64,000 bases of DNA from Gemmiger sp. An50 (GTDB lineage Bacteria; Bacillota; Clostridia; Oscillospirales; Ruminococcaceae): assembly GCF_002161595.1 (NCBI RefSeq), contig NZ_NFID01000020.1, forward strand, positions 16,317-80,316, given 5' to 3'. Both the position numbers and the translations under genes were made by a program. The notes beneath the pieces are model-generated. The model was not told where the DNA came from. It saw only the letters and a list, made by a program, of their open reading frames with translations, and ran no database searches. Below are positions 16,637 to 25,610 of the stretch, piece after piece (the stretch's first letter is position 1; every line of letters starts with the position of its first letter).

Positions 16637-16843
16637 ATGGACTACACCCGCGACGAGCTGGCCGAGGCAAAGCGCCAGATCGACTCCACCCTGCACAAGC
16701 TTCGCCAGACGGTGAAGACCTTTGAAGCAAAGGAAGACCCGGCCCGCTACAAATCCCAGCTCACGCTGGCAAAACGGCGCATCGAGGCCTTCACCATCGC
16801 AAACGAGCTGATTCAGCGGGAGCTGGACACGCTGAACCGGTAA
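16637..16843 (+). CDS. conserved small helical protein
   Basis: The 68-residue, strongly charged, all-helical protein (start MDYTRDELAEAKRQIDSTL, then KSQLTLAKRRIEAFTIANEL) resembles a small conserved hypothetical family of Clostridia often encoded next to TetR genes. No function is known. GAGAGAGGA precedes the ATG. It ends 21 bp before the truncated TetR-like frame. Confidence 0.7.
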   Translation: MDYTRDELAEAKRQIDSTLHKLRQTVKTFEAKEDPARYKSQLTLAKRRIEAFTIANELIQRELDTLNR

Positions 16844-16864
16844 TTTTACCGCAGCCGGGGCAAT

Positions 16865-17347
16865 GTGGACAAGATCACCGTGAAGGCGCTGATCGAGGAG
16901 TGCCACATCTCCCGCCAGACCTTTTACTACCATTTTCAGGACATCAACGACGTGATGGAGTGGTCCGTCCGCCGCGAGACCGAGCAGCTGCTGCGCCAGA
17001 GCCTGGAGCTGCCCCAGCTTCGCTGTGGGCTGGAGCTGCTGATCGCCCACACCGCCGGGCAATTCGACGTGCTGAATAAGCTGCTCTGTTCCCACCGGCG
17101 GCAGCGCTTCACCGACGCCCTCACCGCCTGCGTGCGGGTCTTTCTGAACGGGCTGCTGGAACGCTTCCGGCCGGACTTTGCGGTGAACCAGCCGGACCGG
17201 GAGGTCTTTCTGGATTACAATTCCCGGGCGCTCACCGGCATCCTGCTGGACTACGGCGGCCGCCGCGAGCTGGACGCCGCCCGGCTTTCCGCCCAGCTGG
17301 AACGAATTCTGCTACGCCAGCTGGCCGAGCCGCTGGAAGAGATGTAA
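16865..17347 (+). pseudogene. TetR/AcrR-family regulator lacking the first helix (probably 5'-truncated)
   Basis: The frame encodes ITVKALIEECHISRQTFYYHFQDINDVMEW, the second half of a TetR helix-turn-helix, and a C-terminal domain like that of DhaS-type TetR proteins. A complete member carries about 15-20 more residues before this point. Here the frame opens only at 16844 and has no ATG; the only start is a GTG at 16865 without a ribosome site. It is either a remnant or is translated poorly by coupling. The C-terminal part is undamaged. Confidence 0.6.
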
Positions 17348-17368
17348 CACCAAAACAAAACGCCAAAG

Positions 17369-17412
17369 CGGCGCGCACCCAAGGGATTTTCCCCGGTGCG
17401 CGCCGTTTTTTT
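17369..17412 (+). terminator. intrinsic terminator after tetR-like gene
   Basis: CGGCGCGCACC pairs with GGTGCGCGCCG and is followed by seven T. Confidence 0.9.
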
Positions 17413-17594
17413 GCCGGTCAAACTCCTCCCTCTGTCCTTACAGAAACGCCGGGCTGTGAAGCAGGCTGACAGCTTTGCCTTTTTGTAAGGACACAGCGAA
17501 AAAACTGCATCTGGCGGCAGACTCCGAAAGCTGTTATAAAGAAAACGAACCACCCGCTTCCCCCCGCACCGCCACCGGCGACTATTCCCGGTCC

Positions 17595-17780
17595 CCGGTG
17601 CCCTGGTGCGGCAACGACATGGTGACCAACGAAGGCAGCATCGCCGAGGGCCTGATGGACGTTGCCTCGGATGACGTGGAGCTGCTCACCGGCCAAAAGC
17701 CCATGACCGCCCGCGAGCTGGCGAAGAACTACAGCTACATCTGGGAAAACCACGTGACCAACTGGAAGGACATCCGCTGA
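17595..17780 (+). pseudogene. 3' remnant of an NmrA/SDR-like NAD(P)-binding protein gene
   Basis: The end of an open frame reads GLMDVASDDVELLTGQKPMT followed by ARELAKNYSYIW. The SDDVE-LTG-KP-T pattern is typical of the C-terminus of NmrA-like or QorB-like atypical SDR proteins. The sequence before it (from 17475) shows no Rossmann fold and no ribosome site, so only a C-terminal stub of ~60 residues remains. Together with the truncated TetR gene this marks a zone of gene decay. Confidence 0.5.
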
Positions 17781-17867
17781 GTTTTCCCCTTCCCATCTGT
17801 TTTTCCATTCTTTTTTGTTCTATTCCTTCTTTCTCATACGGCATTTTTAAAGATGCCTCCAAACCGC

Positions 17868-17915
17868 AAAGCCGCCCGGTCCCTGTTAAAAAAGGGGGCC
17901 GGGCGGCTTATTTTT
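17868..17915 (+). terminator. intrinsic terminator in gene-free gap
   Basis: GCCGCCCGG pairs with CCGGGCGGC and is followed by TTATTTTT. It is the main feature of the ~280-bp gap between the remnant and the next XRE gene. Confidence 0.8.
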
Positions 17916-18061
17916 GCCCGGAGGGCGGGCCTGCACGGCCGGTTTTCCCCCGGTGCAACCGCCGGTTGACAAATTGAACAGCAAACTGGGTGGCGGGTAA
18001 CCGGCGCTTCTGCTACAATGAGAGCAGCAAAACAGAACCCGTGAGAAGGAGTTGTGGGAAT

Positions 18062-19045
18062 ATGATCTTAGCGGAAAAAATCATGAAGCTGCGCAAGGCC
18101 CAGGGCTGGTCCCAGGAGGAGCTGGCGGTCCAGCTGGGCGTGTCCCGGCAGTCGGTATCCAAGTGGGAGTCCATGGCCTCCATGCCGGACCTGGATAAGA
18201 TTTTAAAGATGAGCGAACTGTTCGGGGTGAGCACCGATTATTTATTAAAGGACAACGCCGCCGAGGAGGAGGGCTGCGCCGCCCCCATCCTGGAGGAAGG
18301 CCCCGCGCCCCGGCCCATCTCGCTGGAGGAGGCCAACACCTATATGGACCTGAGCGCGCGCTGCCACAAATTCATTGCGCTGGCGGTGGCGCTGTTCATC
18401 CTGTCGCCGGTTCCGCTGGTGGCCATTGCCGGTATGGCGGAGCACGGGCGGCTCGCCCTCAGCGAGGACGTGGCCGCCGCCATCGGCCTGCTGTTTCTGT
18501 TCGTGATCGTGGCGGCGGGCGTGGCCATCCTGCTGCCCAGCGGCATCAAGCTGGAGCGGTATGAATTTCTGGAAAAGGAGCCCATCGCCCTGGAATACGG
18601 GGTGGCGGGCATCGTGGAGACCAAGCGGGAGGCCTTTGCTTCCACCTATCATTCGGGCCTGGTGGTGGGCATCGTGCTGTGCATCCTGAGCGTGGTGCCG
18701 CTGTTCTTCTGCATGGCGCTGGAATCCGAGCTGGCCTGCGTGTTCGCGGTCTGCCTGCTGCTGACCCTCATCGCCGTGGGCGTGTACATCATCATCCGGG
18801 TGGCCTGCCTCTGGGAGACCTACGAAAAGCTGGTGGAGGAAGGCGACTACTCCCGGGAGCACAAGGCGGAGAACCGGCGCAACGACCCCTTCGCCGGCTT
18901 CTACTGGTGCCTGACCACTGCCATCTATCTGGCGGTGAGCTTTTACACCGGCCAGTGGGCCCGCACCTGGATCATCTGGCCGGTGGCGGCGGTGCTGTTC
19001 GCGGCGCTGCTGGCTCTGCGCCGGATGCTGCGCCAGCCCCGCTGA
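18062..19045 (+). CDS. XRE-family regulator with multi-pass membrane C-terminus
   Basis: The 327-residue protein has an N-terminal helix-turn-helix (GWSQEELAVQLGVSRQSVSKWE...MPDLDKILKMSELFGVSTDYLL) and about six hydrophobic helices from residue ~100 to the end. This layout is frequent in Firmicutes and suggests a membrane-tethered DNA-binding sensor. AGAAGGAG precedes the ATG, and an extended -10 (TGCTACAAT) lies ~45 bp upstream. A terminator follows. Confidence 0.88.
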   Translation: MILAEKIMKLRKAQGWSQEELAVQLGVSRQSVSKWESMASMPDLDKILKMSELFGVSTDYLLKDNAAEEEGCAAPILEEGPAPRPISLEEANTYMDLSARCHKFIALAVALFILSPVPLVAIAGMAEHGRLALSEDVAAAIGLLFLFVIVAAGVAILLPSGIKLERYEFLEKEPIALEYGVAGIVETKREAFASTYHSGLVVGIVLCILSVVPLFFCMALESELACVFAVCLLLTLIAVGVYIIIRVACLWETYEKLVEEGDYSREHKAENRRNDPFAGFYWCLTTAIYLAVSFYTGQWARTWIIWPVAAVLFAALLALRRMLRQPR

Positions 19046-19053
19046 CCCTCTTG

Positions 19054-19088
19054 CCCCAGACCCGAGTCCCCGGGTCCGGGGCTTTTTT
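19054..19088 (+). terminator. intrinsic terminator
   Basis: CCCCAGACCCG pairs with CGGGTCCGGGG (one mismatch) and is followed by TTTTTT. Confidence 0.85.
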
Positions 19089-19229
19089 GCGCCTGTCTTC
19101 CAATAACATCTGGCAAAGCGCCGCCGGGTGTGATATGGTATTGTTGGATTGGCCCGCAGCCCGCCCCCACCGCGGCGGACACGGCCCGCAAAAAACTCCG
19201 CGCCGTCCGGCGGCCGGGGGGAGGACGCT

Positions 19230-21599
19230 ATGAAAAAAACAGCCATCATCAACATCTACAACTTCATCCGCAAGTCCCACGAGGAGCCCAGCCGCTTCAT
19301 TCAGGACGACTTCGACACCATCCGCAAGCAGATTCAGCTGGTGCGGCAGTATGGCCTGCCCGCCACCTACGCGCTGAAATACGACGCGCTCACCGACCCC
19401 CGCTACCAGAAGCTGCTGCGGGAAGAGACCGCCCCCCAGGACGAAATCTCCGCCTGGTGGGAGATCACCCGGGAACTGTGTGAAAAGGCCGGAGTGCGCT
19501 TTCGCGGCCAGGTGACCGAGGAGTTCGACGAGCGGGTGAACAGCGCCTACTGCATCGGCTACGAGCCGGAGGAGCGCAAGCGCCTGGTGGACGCCTACAT
19601 GGACACCTTCTTTTCCGTCTTTGGCAAGTATCCCAAGAGCATCGGCTCCTGGGTGCTGGACACCGTGACCCTGGAATACGCCGCCGAACGATACGGTATC
19701 ACCGCCGCAGCCACCTGCCGGGACCAGATCGGCACCGACGGCTTTACTTTGTGGGGCGGCTGGCCCAACGGGGTCTACTTCCCCAGCCGCCAGAACGAGA
19801 ACCTGCCCGCCCAGGACCCGGCGAACCAGCTGCCGGTTCCGGTGTTCCGTCTGCTGGGGCCGGACCCCATCTACAACTTTGAACAGAACCTGCGCCCGGA
19901 CTTATACGGCATGGTGTTCACCCTGGAGCCCGCCTGGCTCACCGGCCGGGACGAGCAGTGGATCCAGTGGATGTTCGACACCATCACCAAAGAGGACTCG
20001 CTGGGCATCGGCTACGCCCAGGTGGGCCAGGAGAACAACTTTTTGTGGGAGAACATCGGTCCCGGCCTGCTGCCCCAGCTGAATCTGGTGGAGCGTCTGG
20101 CCAAAGAGGGCCTGGCCCGGGTGGAGACCATGGCGGCCAGCGGCGAGTGGTTCCGCAAAAAATACCGCATTACCCCGCCCATGACCTGGCAGGCCTCCCA
20201 CGACTGGAACGCCGCCCACGAGCTGAGCGCCCAGTGGTACGCCTCCTGCTGCTACCGGGTGGGCTTTCTGGGCGAAGAGGGCCGTCTGCGGGTGCGGGAC
20301 TTCTTCCTCTACCGGGATGAATACCTCTCCCGCTACCGCCAGCACGCCATGACAAATGCCAAAAGCACCTTCGACGCGCTGCCCCTGCTCTTCCCCCAGC
20401 TCTGGGCCGGACAGGATGACCCCCGCCCCTTTATCCGGCTGGTGGGTGCGGACGGCGCCGAGCCGGAGGGCCGCATCTGCTTTTACGCCGCCAGCGAGAC
20501 CGAGGCCCGGGCCGAGCTGACCGACCCGGCAACCGGCGCGCTGCTGGCCCGCTTTTCCATGCTGCCGGACCGGCTTATTCTGGAAGGCGACTATAACCTG
20601 GTCTTCGACCGGCTGCCGGTGTTCCGCGCCGCCGAGGGCCGGTGCATTCACATGACACACGAGGGCTTTGCCTACCGCTTCACGGTGGAGACCGGCACCT
20701 TGACCCGGGCCGGGGCGGACGGGGTGCGCATCGCCCCGGAGGCGGGCAAGATCTGCCTGCTGCTGGCGGACGCTCCCCTCACCGAATCCATGTTCACCGC
20801 TCAGTACCTGGAAGCCCCCGCGCCGCTGGACAGCGTGCAGACCCAGTGGACGGAGAGCGGAGCCGTGCCGCCCTTCACGCCCCAGCTGGACCCGCCCGAG
20901 TGCGTATTCCCGGCGGGCACCCAGGCCAGCATCACCCTGACCGCCCGGCAGGAGGGCGTTCTGCGCTATACCACCGACGGCACCCTGCCCGACGAGCATT
21001 CCCCGGTGTACACCGGGCCCATCCCGCTGCAAAAGGACACCACCCTCTGCGCCCGGCTCTTTCTGGCGGACGGCCGGGTGAGCGAGCCGGTGTGCGCCCA
21101 TTATCAGTTCCTTCTCACCGAAATGGAGCTGCAAAGCCCCACCCGCTTTGACCCCCGGCCGGTGTTCTCGGCGGGCGGCATTCAGGGCCTGCTGGACCCC
21201 CGGCGGGGCAGCTGCGATTACCTCTGCGGCCAGTGGCTGGGCACGCTGGAAAATCTGGACGTGACCGCCCTGCTGCCGGAGGAAACCGAGGTCGAGAGCA
21301 TCGGGCTGGGCTTTTTGTCCCACCACCGGTCCGGCATCGTCTTCCCGGAGTATATCGAGCTGTTCACCGGGCCGGACCCGGAGCATCTGACCTTGAAGGA
21401 CACGCTGCACCTGCCCTGCGCCCCCTGTGCGCGGGAGATCGCCCGGCAGGATTTTGTCTTCCCGGTGAACGAGCCGCTGCGCTGCTTCCGGCTGGTGGCC
21501 CACCGCTACGCCAAAATGCCCCAGTGGTGCGCCTACAAGGGCGTGCCCGACGTGTTCACCATGGCAGACACCCTACTGGTGAAGCCGAATCGGGCCTGA
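19230..21599 (+). CDS. large cytosolic carbohydrate-active-like protein with chitobiase C-terminal-type domain
   Basis: The 789-residue protein has three visible parts. Residues ~1-390 look like a (beta/alpha) barrel of the polysaccharide deacetylase/GH57-GH38 type (SIGSWVLDTVTLEYAAERYG, WGGWPNGVYFPS, MTWQASHDWNAAHELSAQWY). Residues ~555-620 (PAGTQASITL...LRYTTDGTLPD...PIPLQKDTTL) match the CHB_HEX_C_1 fold. The last ~150 residues resemble a discoidin/F5-8 domain. There is no signal peptide, which is odd for a glycan enzyme. GGGGAGGACGCT precedes the ATG. The precise activity cannot be named from sequence alone. Confidence 0.65.
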   Translation: MKKTAIINIYNFIRKSHEEPSRFIQDDFDTIRKQIQLVRQYGLPATYALKYDALTDPRYQKLLREETAPQDEISAWWEITRELCEKAGVRFRGQVTEEFDERVNSAYCIGYEPEERKRLVDAYMDTFFSVFGKYPKSIGSWVLDTVTLEYAAERYGITAAATCRDQIGTDGFTLWGGWPNGVYFPSRQNENLPAQDPANQLPVPVFRLLGPDPIYNFEQNLRPDLYGMVFTLEPAWLTGRDEQWIQWMFDTITKEDSLGIGYAQVGQENNFLWENIGPGLLPQLNLVERLAKEGLARVETMAASGEWFRKKYRITPPMTWQASHDWNAAHELSAQWYASCCYRVGFLGEEGRLRVRDFFLYRDEYLSRYRQHAMTNAKSTFDALPLLFPQLWAGQDDPRPFIRLVGADGAEPEGRICFYAASETEARAELTDPATGALLARFSMLPDRLILEGDYNLVFDRLPVFRAAEGRCIHMTHEGFAYRFTVETGTLTRAGADGVRIAPEAGKICLLLADAPLTESMFTAQYLEAPAPLDSVQTQWTESGAVPPFTPQLDPPECVFPAGTQASITLTARQEGVLRYTTDGTLPDEHSPVYTGPIPLQKDTTLCARLFLADGRVSEPVCAHYQFLLTEMELQSPTRFDPRPVFSAGGIQGLLDPRRGSCDYLCGQWLGTLENLDVTALLPEETEVESIGLGFLSHHRSGIVFPEYIELFTGPDPEHLTLKDTLHLPCAPCAREIARQDFVFPVNEPLRCFRLVAHRYAKMPQWCAYKGVPDVFTMADTLLVKPNRA

Positions 21600-21615
21600 G
21601 ATTTTTGAAAAAGAC

Positions 21616-21655
21616 AAATGCCCCGGCAGCCGGAAAACGGCTGCCGGGGCATTTT
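21616..21655 (+). terminator. intrinsic terminator
   Basis: AAATGCCCCGGCAGCCG pairs with CGGCTGCCGGGGCATTT around a GAAAA loop. Confidence 0.92.
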
Positions 21656-21703
21656 TGTAACCGGCGGGCAGAAAAACCTGCCCGGCGCGTAACCACCCGT
21701 CGC

Positions 21704-21732
21704 TTGTGGCGGCGGGCGGGATGCACTACAAT
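21704..21732 (+). promoter_or_regulatory. promoter of XRE gene at 21786
   Basis: TTGTGG (21704-21709), 17 bp, TACAAT (21727-21732). Confidence 0.6.
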
Positions 21733-21785
21733 AAAAGCAGAAGGAGCGCGGCGCCTATCCACCTACCCGAACAAAGGAGCACACC

Positions 21786-22871
21786 ATGGAACTGAACCGG
21801 ATGAAGATCGGCGCGGCCATCGCGGCCCGCCGCAAGGAAAAGGGCCTGACCCAGGAGCAGCTGGCGGCCCGGCTGGGGGTGAGCGCCCCGGCGGTGAGCA
21901 AGTGGGAGACCGACACCTCCTACCCGGACATCACCCTGCTCTGCCCGCTGGCCCGGGCGCTGGGCACCAGCGTGGACGCGCTGCTGCAATTTGAGGAGAC
22001 GTTGAGCGATGAGGAGGTGGCGCGGCAGGTAAACCAGCTGCTGGAAACCGCCATGCGCCAGCAGCTGGACGGCTGGCAGGCCGCCGAGCGGCAACTGGAG
22101 GAGCTACTGCACCAGTACCCCAGCTGCACCGCCCTGCAGTACAACGCGGTGGCCAGCTACGACGCGCTGACCGTGTTCTTCCCCGCGGCGGGCGAGGAGG
22201 TGCGCACCCGCTGGCGGGCCCGCAAGCGCCAGTTGCTGGAGCAGGTGCGCGAAAGTGGCAACGCCGCCTACTGGCAGACTGCCACCATCGGGCTGGCGGT
22301 GCTGGAGCTCACGGACGGCGACGCGGAAACCGGCGCGGAGCTGCTGCGCCAGCTGCCCGAGCGGGTGGGCGACCCCACCGGGGCCTGGGCCCAGTATTAC
22401 CTGAAAACCGGCCAGCCCGGCAAGGCGCTGGAAACCATCCAGAAGCAGCTGTACAAGCTGATCAGTCAGGCCCAGAGCCTGCTGGCCACGATGATGGACC
22501 CGAAGCTGCTGCCGGAGCCGCAGCGGCAGCGGGCGGTGTGCGAGGCCTATGGAGCGCTGGCTCGGGCCTTCGATTTCCCGGACATGAGCGCAGGCCTTGC
22601 CATGGAGCTGTGCCTGCAGGAGGGCAGACCGGACGAAGCCGCCGCCTGCTTTGCGCAGTATGTGGAGGTACTCACCGGCCCGCCCGCCTTCCCCCGGGCG
22701 GATCTCTTCGCCCCGGGTGTGACCGCCAAGCACCCGGAAAGCGCCCAGACCAGCAGCCGGGAGCTGCGCCGCCTGCTGCTGGATGAGATTCGGCAGGACG
22801 AAAAATACCACTCCCTAATGGAGCACCCGGTGTTCGCCGCCGCCCTCGCCCGGCTGGAGGCGAGCGTCTGA
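21786..22871 (+). CDS. XRE-family regulator with long helical (TPR-like) C-terminus
   Basis: The 361-residue cytosolic protein starts with MKIGAAIAARRKEKGLTQEQLAARLGVSAPAVSKWE, a clear helix-turn-helix. The remaining ~290 residues are mainly amphipathic helices rich in Leu, Ala and Glu, consistent with TPR-like repeats seen in peptide-responsive XRE proteins. That fold is inferred. AAAGGAGC precedes the ATG. It is monocistronic, ending at a strong terminator shared with icd. Confidence 0.85.
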   Translation: MELNRMKIGAAIAARRKEKGLTQEQLAARLGVSAPAVSKWETDTSYPDITLLCPLARALGTSVDALLQFEETLSDEEVARQVNQLLETAMRQQLDGWQAAERQLEELLHQYPSCTALQYNAVASYDALTVFFPAAGEEVRTRWRARKRQLLEQVRESGNAAYWQTATIGLAVLELTDGDAETGAELLRQLPERVGDPTGAWAQYYLKTGQPGKALETIQKQLYKLISQAQSLLATMMDPKLLPEPQRQRAVCEAYGALARAFDFPDMSAGLAMELCLQEGRPDEAAACFAQYVEVLTGPPAFPRADLFAPGVTAKHPESAQTSSRELRRLLLDEIRQDEKYHSLMEHPVFAAALARLEASV

Positions 22872-22892
22872 ATTTTTCTCCCACTGCACACA

Positions 22893-22938
22893 AAACCGCC
22901 CCGGCAGCCGAACTCTTCGGCCGCCGGGGCGGTTCTTT
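22893..22938. terminator. bidirectional terminator between XRE gene and icd
   Basis: ACCGCCCCGGC pairs with GCCGGGGCGGT, with A and T tracts at both sides. Confidence 0.88.
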
Positions 22939-22960
22939 TCTTACTCGTTTCTCATCCCGC

Positions 22961-24172
22961 TCAGGCCAGCTTGGCTTCCAGATTGGCGCGGATCGCGCGG
23001 ATGAATTCCAGGCTGTCCACGGGCTTGGTTTCCACGCCCTCGGCCAGGCCGCACAGGTCCTTGGTCATCACGCCGCTGGCCAGGGTGTCCAGGCAAGCCT
23101 CTTCCAGGGTCTTGGCGAACTTCACCAGGGCCTCGTTGCCGTCCAGCTCGCCCCGCTTTGCCAGCGCGCCGGTCCAGGCGAAGATGGTGGCCATGGGGTT
23201 GGTGGAGGTGCTCTCGCCCTTCAGGTAGCGGTAGTAGTGGCGGGTCACAGTGCCGTGGGCGGCCTCGTACTCGTAGTTGCCGTCCGGGCTGACCAGCACG
23301 CTGGTCATCATGGCCAGGCTGCCGAAGGCGGTGGAGACCATGTCGCTCATCACGTCGCCGTCGTAGTTCTTGCAGGCCCAGATGAAGCCGCCCTCGCTGC
23401 GCACCACGCGGGCAACCGCGTCGTCGATCAGGGTGTAGAAGTATTCGATACCCGCGGCCTCGAACTGTTCCTTGTACTCCTTCTCGTAGATCTCGGCAAA
23501 GATGTCCTTGAAGGTGTGGTCGTATTTCTTGCTGATGGTATCCTTGGTGGAGAACCACAGGTCCTGCCCCGTGGACAGCGCGTAGTTAAAGCAGCTGCGG
23601 GCAAAGCTCTCGATGGAGCTGTCCTTGTTGTAGGTGCCCTGCAGCACACCTGCGCACTCGAAGTCATAGATGGTCTGGCGCATTTCGGTGCCGTCCGCGC
23701 CGGTGAACACCAGCTCGGCCTTGCCCGGGCCGGGAATGCGGAACTCGGTGCCCTTGTACACGTCGCCGTAGGCATGACGGGCGATGGTGATGGGCTTTTT
23801 CCAGGTCTTGACCACCGGCTTGATGCAGTCCAGCAGGATGGGCGCACGGAACACGGTGCCGTCCAGCACGGCGCGGATGGTGCCGTTGGGGCTCTTCCAC
23901 ATCTCGTGCAGGTCATACTCGGTCATGCGCTGGGCGTTGGGGGTGATGGTGGCGCACTTGACCGACACGCCGTACTTCTTATTGGCCAGCGCCGCGTCTA
24001 TGGTCACCTGGTCGCCGGTGGCGTCCCGGTTGGGCAGGCCCAGGTCGTAGTATTCGGTGTTCAGCTCCACAAAGGGGCACAGCAGCTCCTCCTTGATCCA
24101 CTGCCACAGCACGCGGGTCATCTCGTCGCCGTCCATCTCCACCAGGGGGGTGGTCATCTTGATCTTTTCCAT
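22961..24172 (-). CDS. icd: isocitrate dehydrogenase, NADP-dependent (eukaryotic-like homodimeric type)
   Basis: The 403-residue enzyme converts isocitrate to 2-oxoglutarate. The start TPLVEMDGDEMTRVLWQWIK, the substrate loop NGTIRAVLDGTVFR, the metal-binding CKNYDGDVMSDMVSTAFG and the cofactor region EAAHGTVTRHYYRYLKGE are those of the type II NADP enzyme, as in mitochondria and some Clostridia. It lies 44 bp downstream of an aminotransferase gene on the same strand, which fits supply of 2-oxoglutarate for amino-group transfer. A GAGAGAGGA site precedes the ATG. Confidence 0.96.
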   Translation of the reverse strand: MEKIKMTTPLVEMDGDEMTRVLWQWIKEELLCPFVELNTEYYDLGLPNRDATGDQVTIDAALANKKYGVSVKCATITPNAQRMTEYDLHEMWKSPNGTIRAVLDGTVFRAPILLDCIKPVVKTWKKPITIARHAYGDVYKGTEFRIPGPGKAELVFTGADGTEMRQTIYDFECAGVLQGTYNKDSSIESFARSCFNYALSTGQDLWFSTKDTISKKYDHTFKDIFAEIYEKEYKEQFEAAGIEYFYTLIDDAVARVVRSEGGFIWACKNYDGDVMSDMVSTAFGSLAMMTSVLVSPDGNYEYEAAHGTVTRHYYRYLKGESTSTNPMATIFAWTGALAKRGELDGNEALVKFAKTLEEACLDTLASGVMTKDLCGLAEGVETKPVDSLEFIRAIRANLEAKLA

Positions 24173-24216
24173 CGGCTTGTCCTCTCTTTCTCTCTAATCG
24201 GGGCGAACAGGCCGCG

Positions 24217-25401
24217 TTACGCGCCCAGCTCCCGCAGTACCTTGTCCATGATCTCCACGCCCTGGGCGATCTGCGCCTTGGTGGGGGTGGAGAAGTTCAG
24301 CCGCACGCTGCGGCAATCGGCGTCGGTGGTGTAGAAGGCGCTGCCCGGCACCACCGCCAGCTTGTGCTCCAGGCACTTTTTCACAAAGGCGTCGGTGTCC
24401 ACTGCTTCGGGCAGGGTGGCCCAGATGAACATGCCGCCTTCGGGCTTGATATATTCCATCCGGCCGGCCAGCTTGGCGTCCAGTTCGGCCATCATGTAAT
24501 TGGCCTTTTCCCGGTAGATATCCTGCAAACGGGCCAGGTGGGCATCCATGTCGGTCTGGGTCAGGATGCGCTCGCAGACCCGCTGGGCCCACACGTTGGT
24601 GTGCACGTCGCTGCCCTGCTTTGCCACCACCATCTTGCCGATCAGATCCGGCTGCCCGGCGCAGAAGGCCAGGCGCATGCCCGGACACAGCACCTTGCTG
24701 AAGGACCCGGCATACACCACCGCGCCGGTGGTGTCGAAGTGCTTGATGGGCGGAATCGCTTCACCCGAGATACGCAGTGCGCCGTAGGGGTCATCCTCCA
24801 GCACCGGCACGCCGTAGCGCACCGCCAGCTCGCAGATGGCCTTGCGCTTTGCCAGGCTGGTGGTGTAGCCGGTGGGGTTCTGGAAGTTGGGGATGCAGTA
24901 GAAGAACTTCGGCTTTTGATCCCGGAAGACCTTTTCCAGAGCCTCCAGGTTCACGCCGTCGGCCTCCAGGGGCACACCGGCCAGGCGCGCGCCGAAGCTG
25001 CGCATGGAATTGTAGGCGCCCAGAAAAGCGGGCTCCTCCACCGCGATCACGTCGCCCTCGTTGCACAGCAGCTTTGTCATGAACTCGATGATCTGCTGGC
25101 TGCCGCTGGTGATGATCAGGTCGTCCGCATCGCTCACCACCGGCCACTGACGGTTGGCGTAGTCCCGGGCGGCTTTGCGCAGAGGGCCATAGCCCTCAGT
25201 GACGGAATATTGCAGCATCCCCACCGGGTCGGTGGCCAGCAGCTTGTCGCTGAATTTGCGGATGGTCTCGGCGGGGAAGCTGTCCGCCGCCGGGTTGCCG
25301 CCCGCAAAGCTGATCAGCTGCGGGTCGCTCATCTGCTTGAGCAGCTCGCGGATGATGCTGGGCTTCATCTGTTTGACCTTGTTTGAATAACGGAATTCCA
25401 T
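24217..25401 (-). CDS. PLP-dependent aminotransferase, class I/II (2-aminoadipate/aromatic type)
   Basis: The 394-residue fold-type I aminotransferase has QLISFAGGNPAADSFP near the start, the NPTGYTTS cofactor motif, EDDPYGALR and the Schiff-base lysine in YAGSFSKVLCPGMRLAF. This subfamily (LysN/ARO8-like) transfers amino groups between 2-oxoglutarate and aromatic, branched-chain or 2-aminoadipate substrates; the true substrate is not decided by sequence. The start at 25401 has only a weak AGAAG site. A palindromic repeat sits 31 bp upstream. icd follows and is probably co-transcribed. Confidence 0.9.
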   Translation of the reverse strand: MEFRYSNKVKQMKPSIIRELLKQMSDPQLISFAGGNPAADSFPAETIRKFSDKLLATDPVGMLQYSVTEGYGPLRKAARDYANRQWPVVSDADDLIITSGSQQIIEFMTKLLCNEGDVIAVEEPAFLGAYNSMRSFGARLAGVPLEADGVNLEALEKVFRDQKPKFFYCIPNFQNPTGYTTSLAKRKAICELAVRYGVPVLEDDPYGALRISGEAIPPIKHFDTTGAVVYAGSFSKVLCPGMRLAFCAGQPDLIGKMVVAKQGSDVHTNVWAQRVCERILTQTDMDAHLARLQDIYREKANYMMAELDAKLAGRMEYIKPEGGMFIWATLPEAVDTDAFVKKCLEHKLAVVPGSAFYTTDADCRSVRLNFSTPTKAQIAQGVEIMDKVLRELGA

Positions 25402-25431
25402 GCTGAATCGCTTCTTTCGTTTGGATTTTAG

Positions 25432-25603
25432 GGCAACACCGCACAATTCCAGGTGGTGGAGCGCGCCGGAAAATTTTTTGCGGAATGAACCAAAAAGCGC
25501 AGGCAATCCTTTGTGGATTGACGAGCATTTTTGGAAAATTCCACGGAAAATTTTGGCGCGATACGCCGCCTGAGCCGTTCGGTGTGAATTGTGCTGTGTT
25601 GCC
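25432..25603. repeat. palindromic repeat element, copy 4
   Basis: A full copy with ends GGCAACACCGCACAATTC and GAATTGTGCTGTGTTGCC (17 of 18 positions pair) occupies nearly the whole gap between the cation efflux gene stop and the aminotransferase start. Confidence 0.95.
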
Positions 25604-25610
25604 TCAGGCT

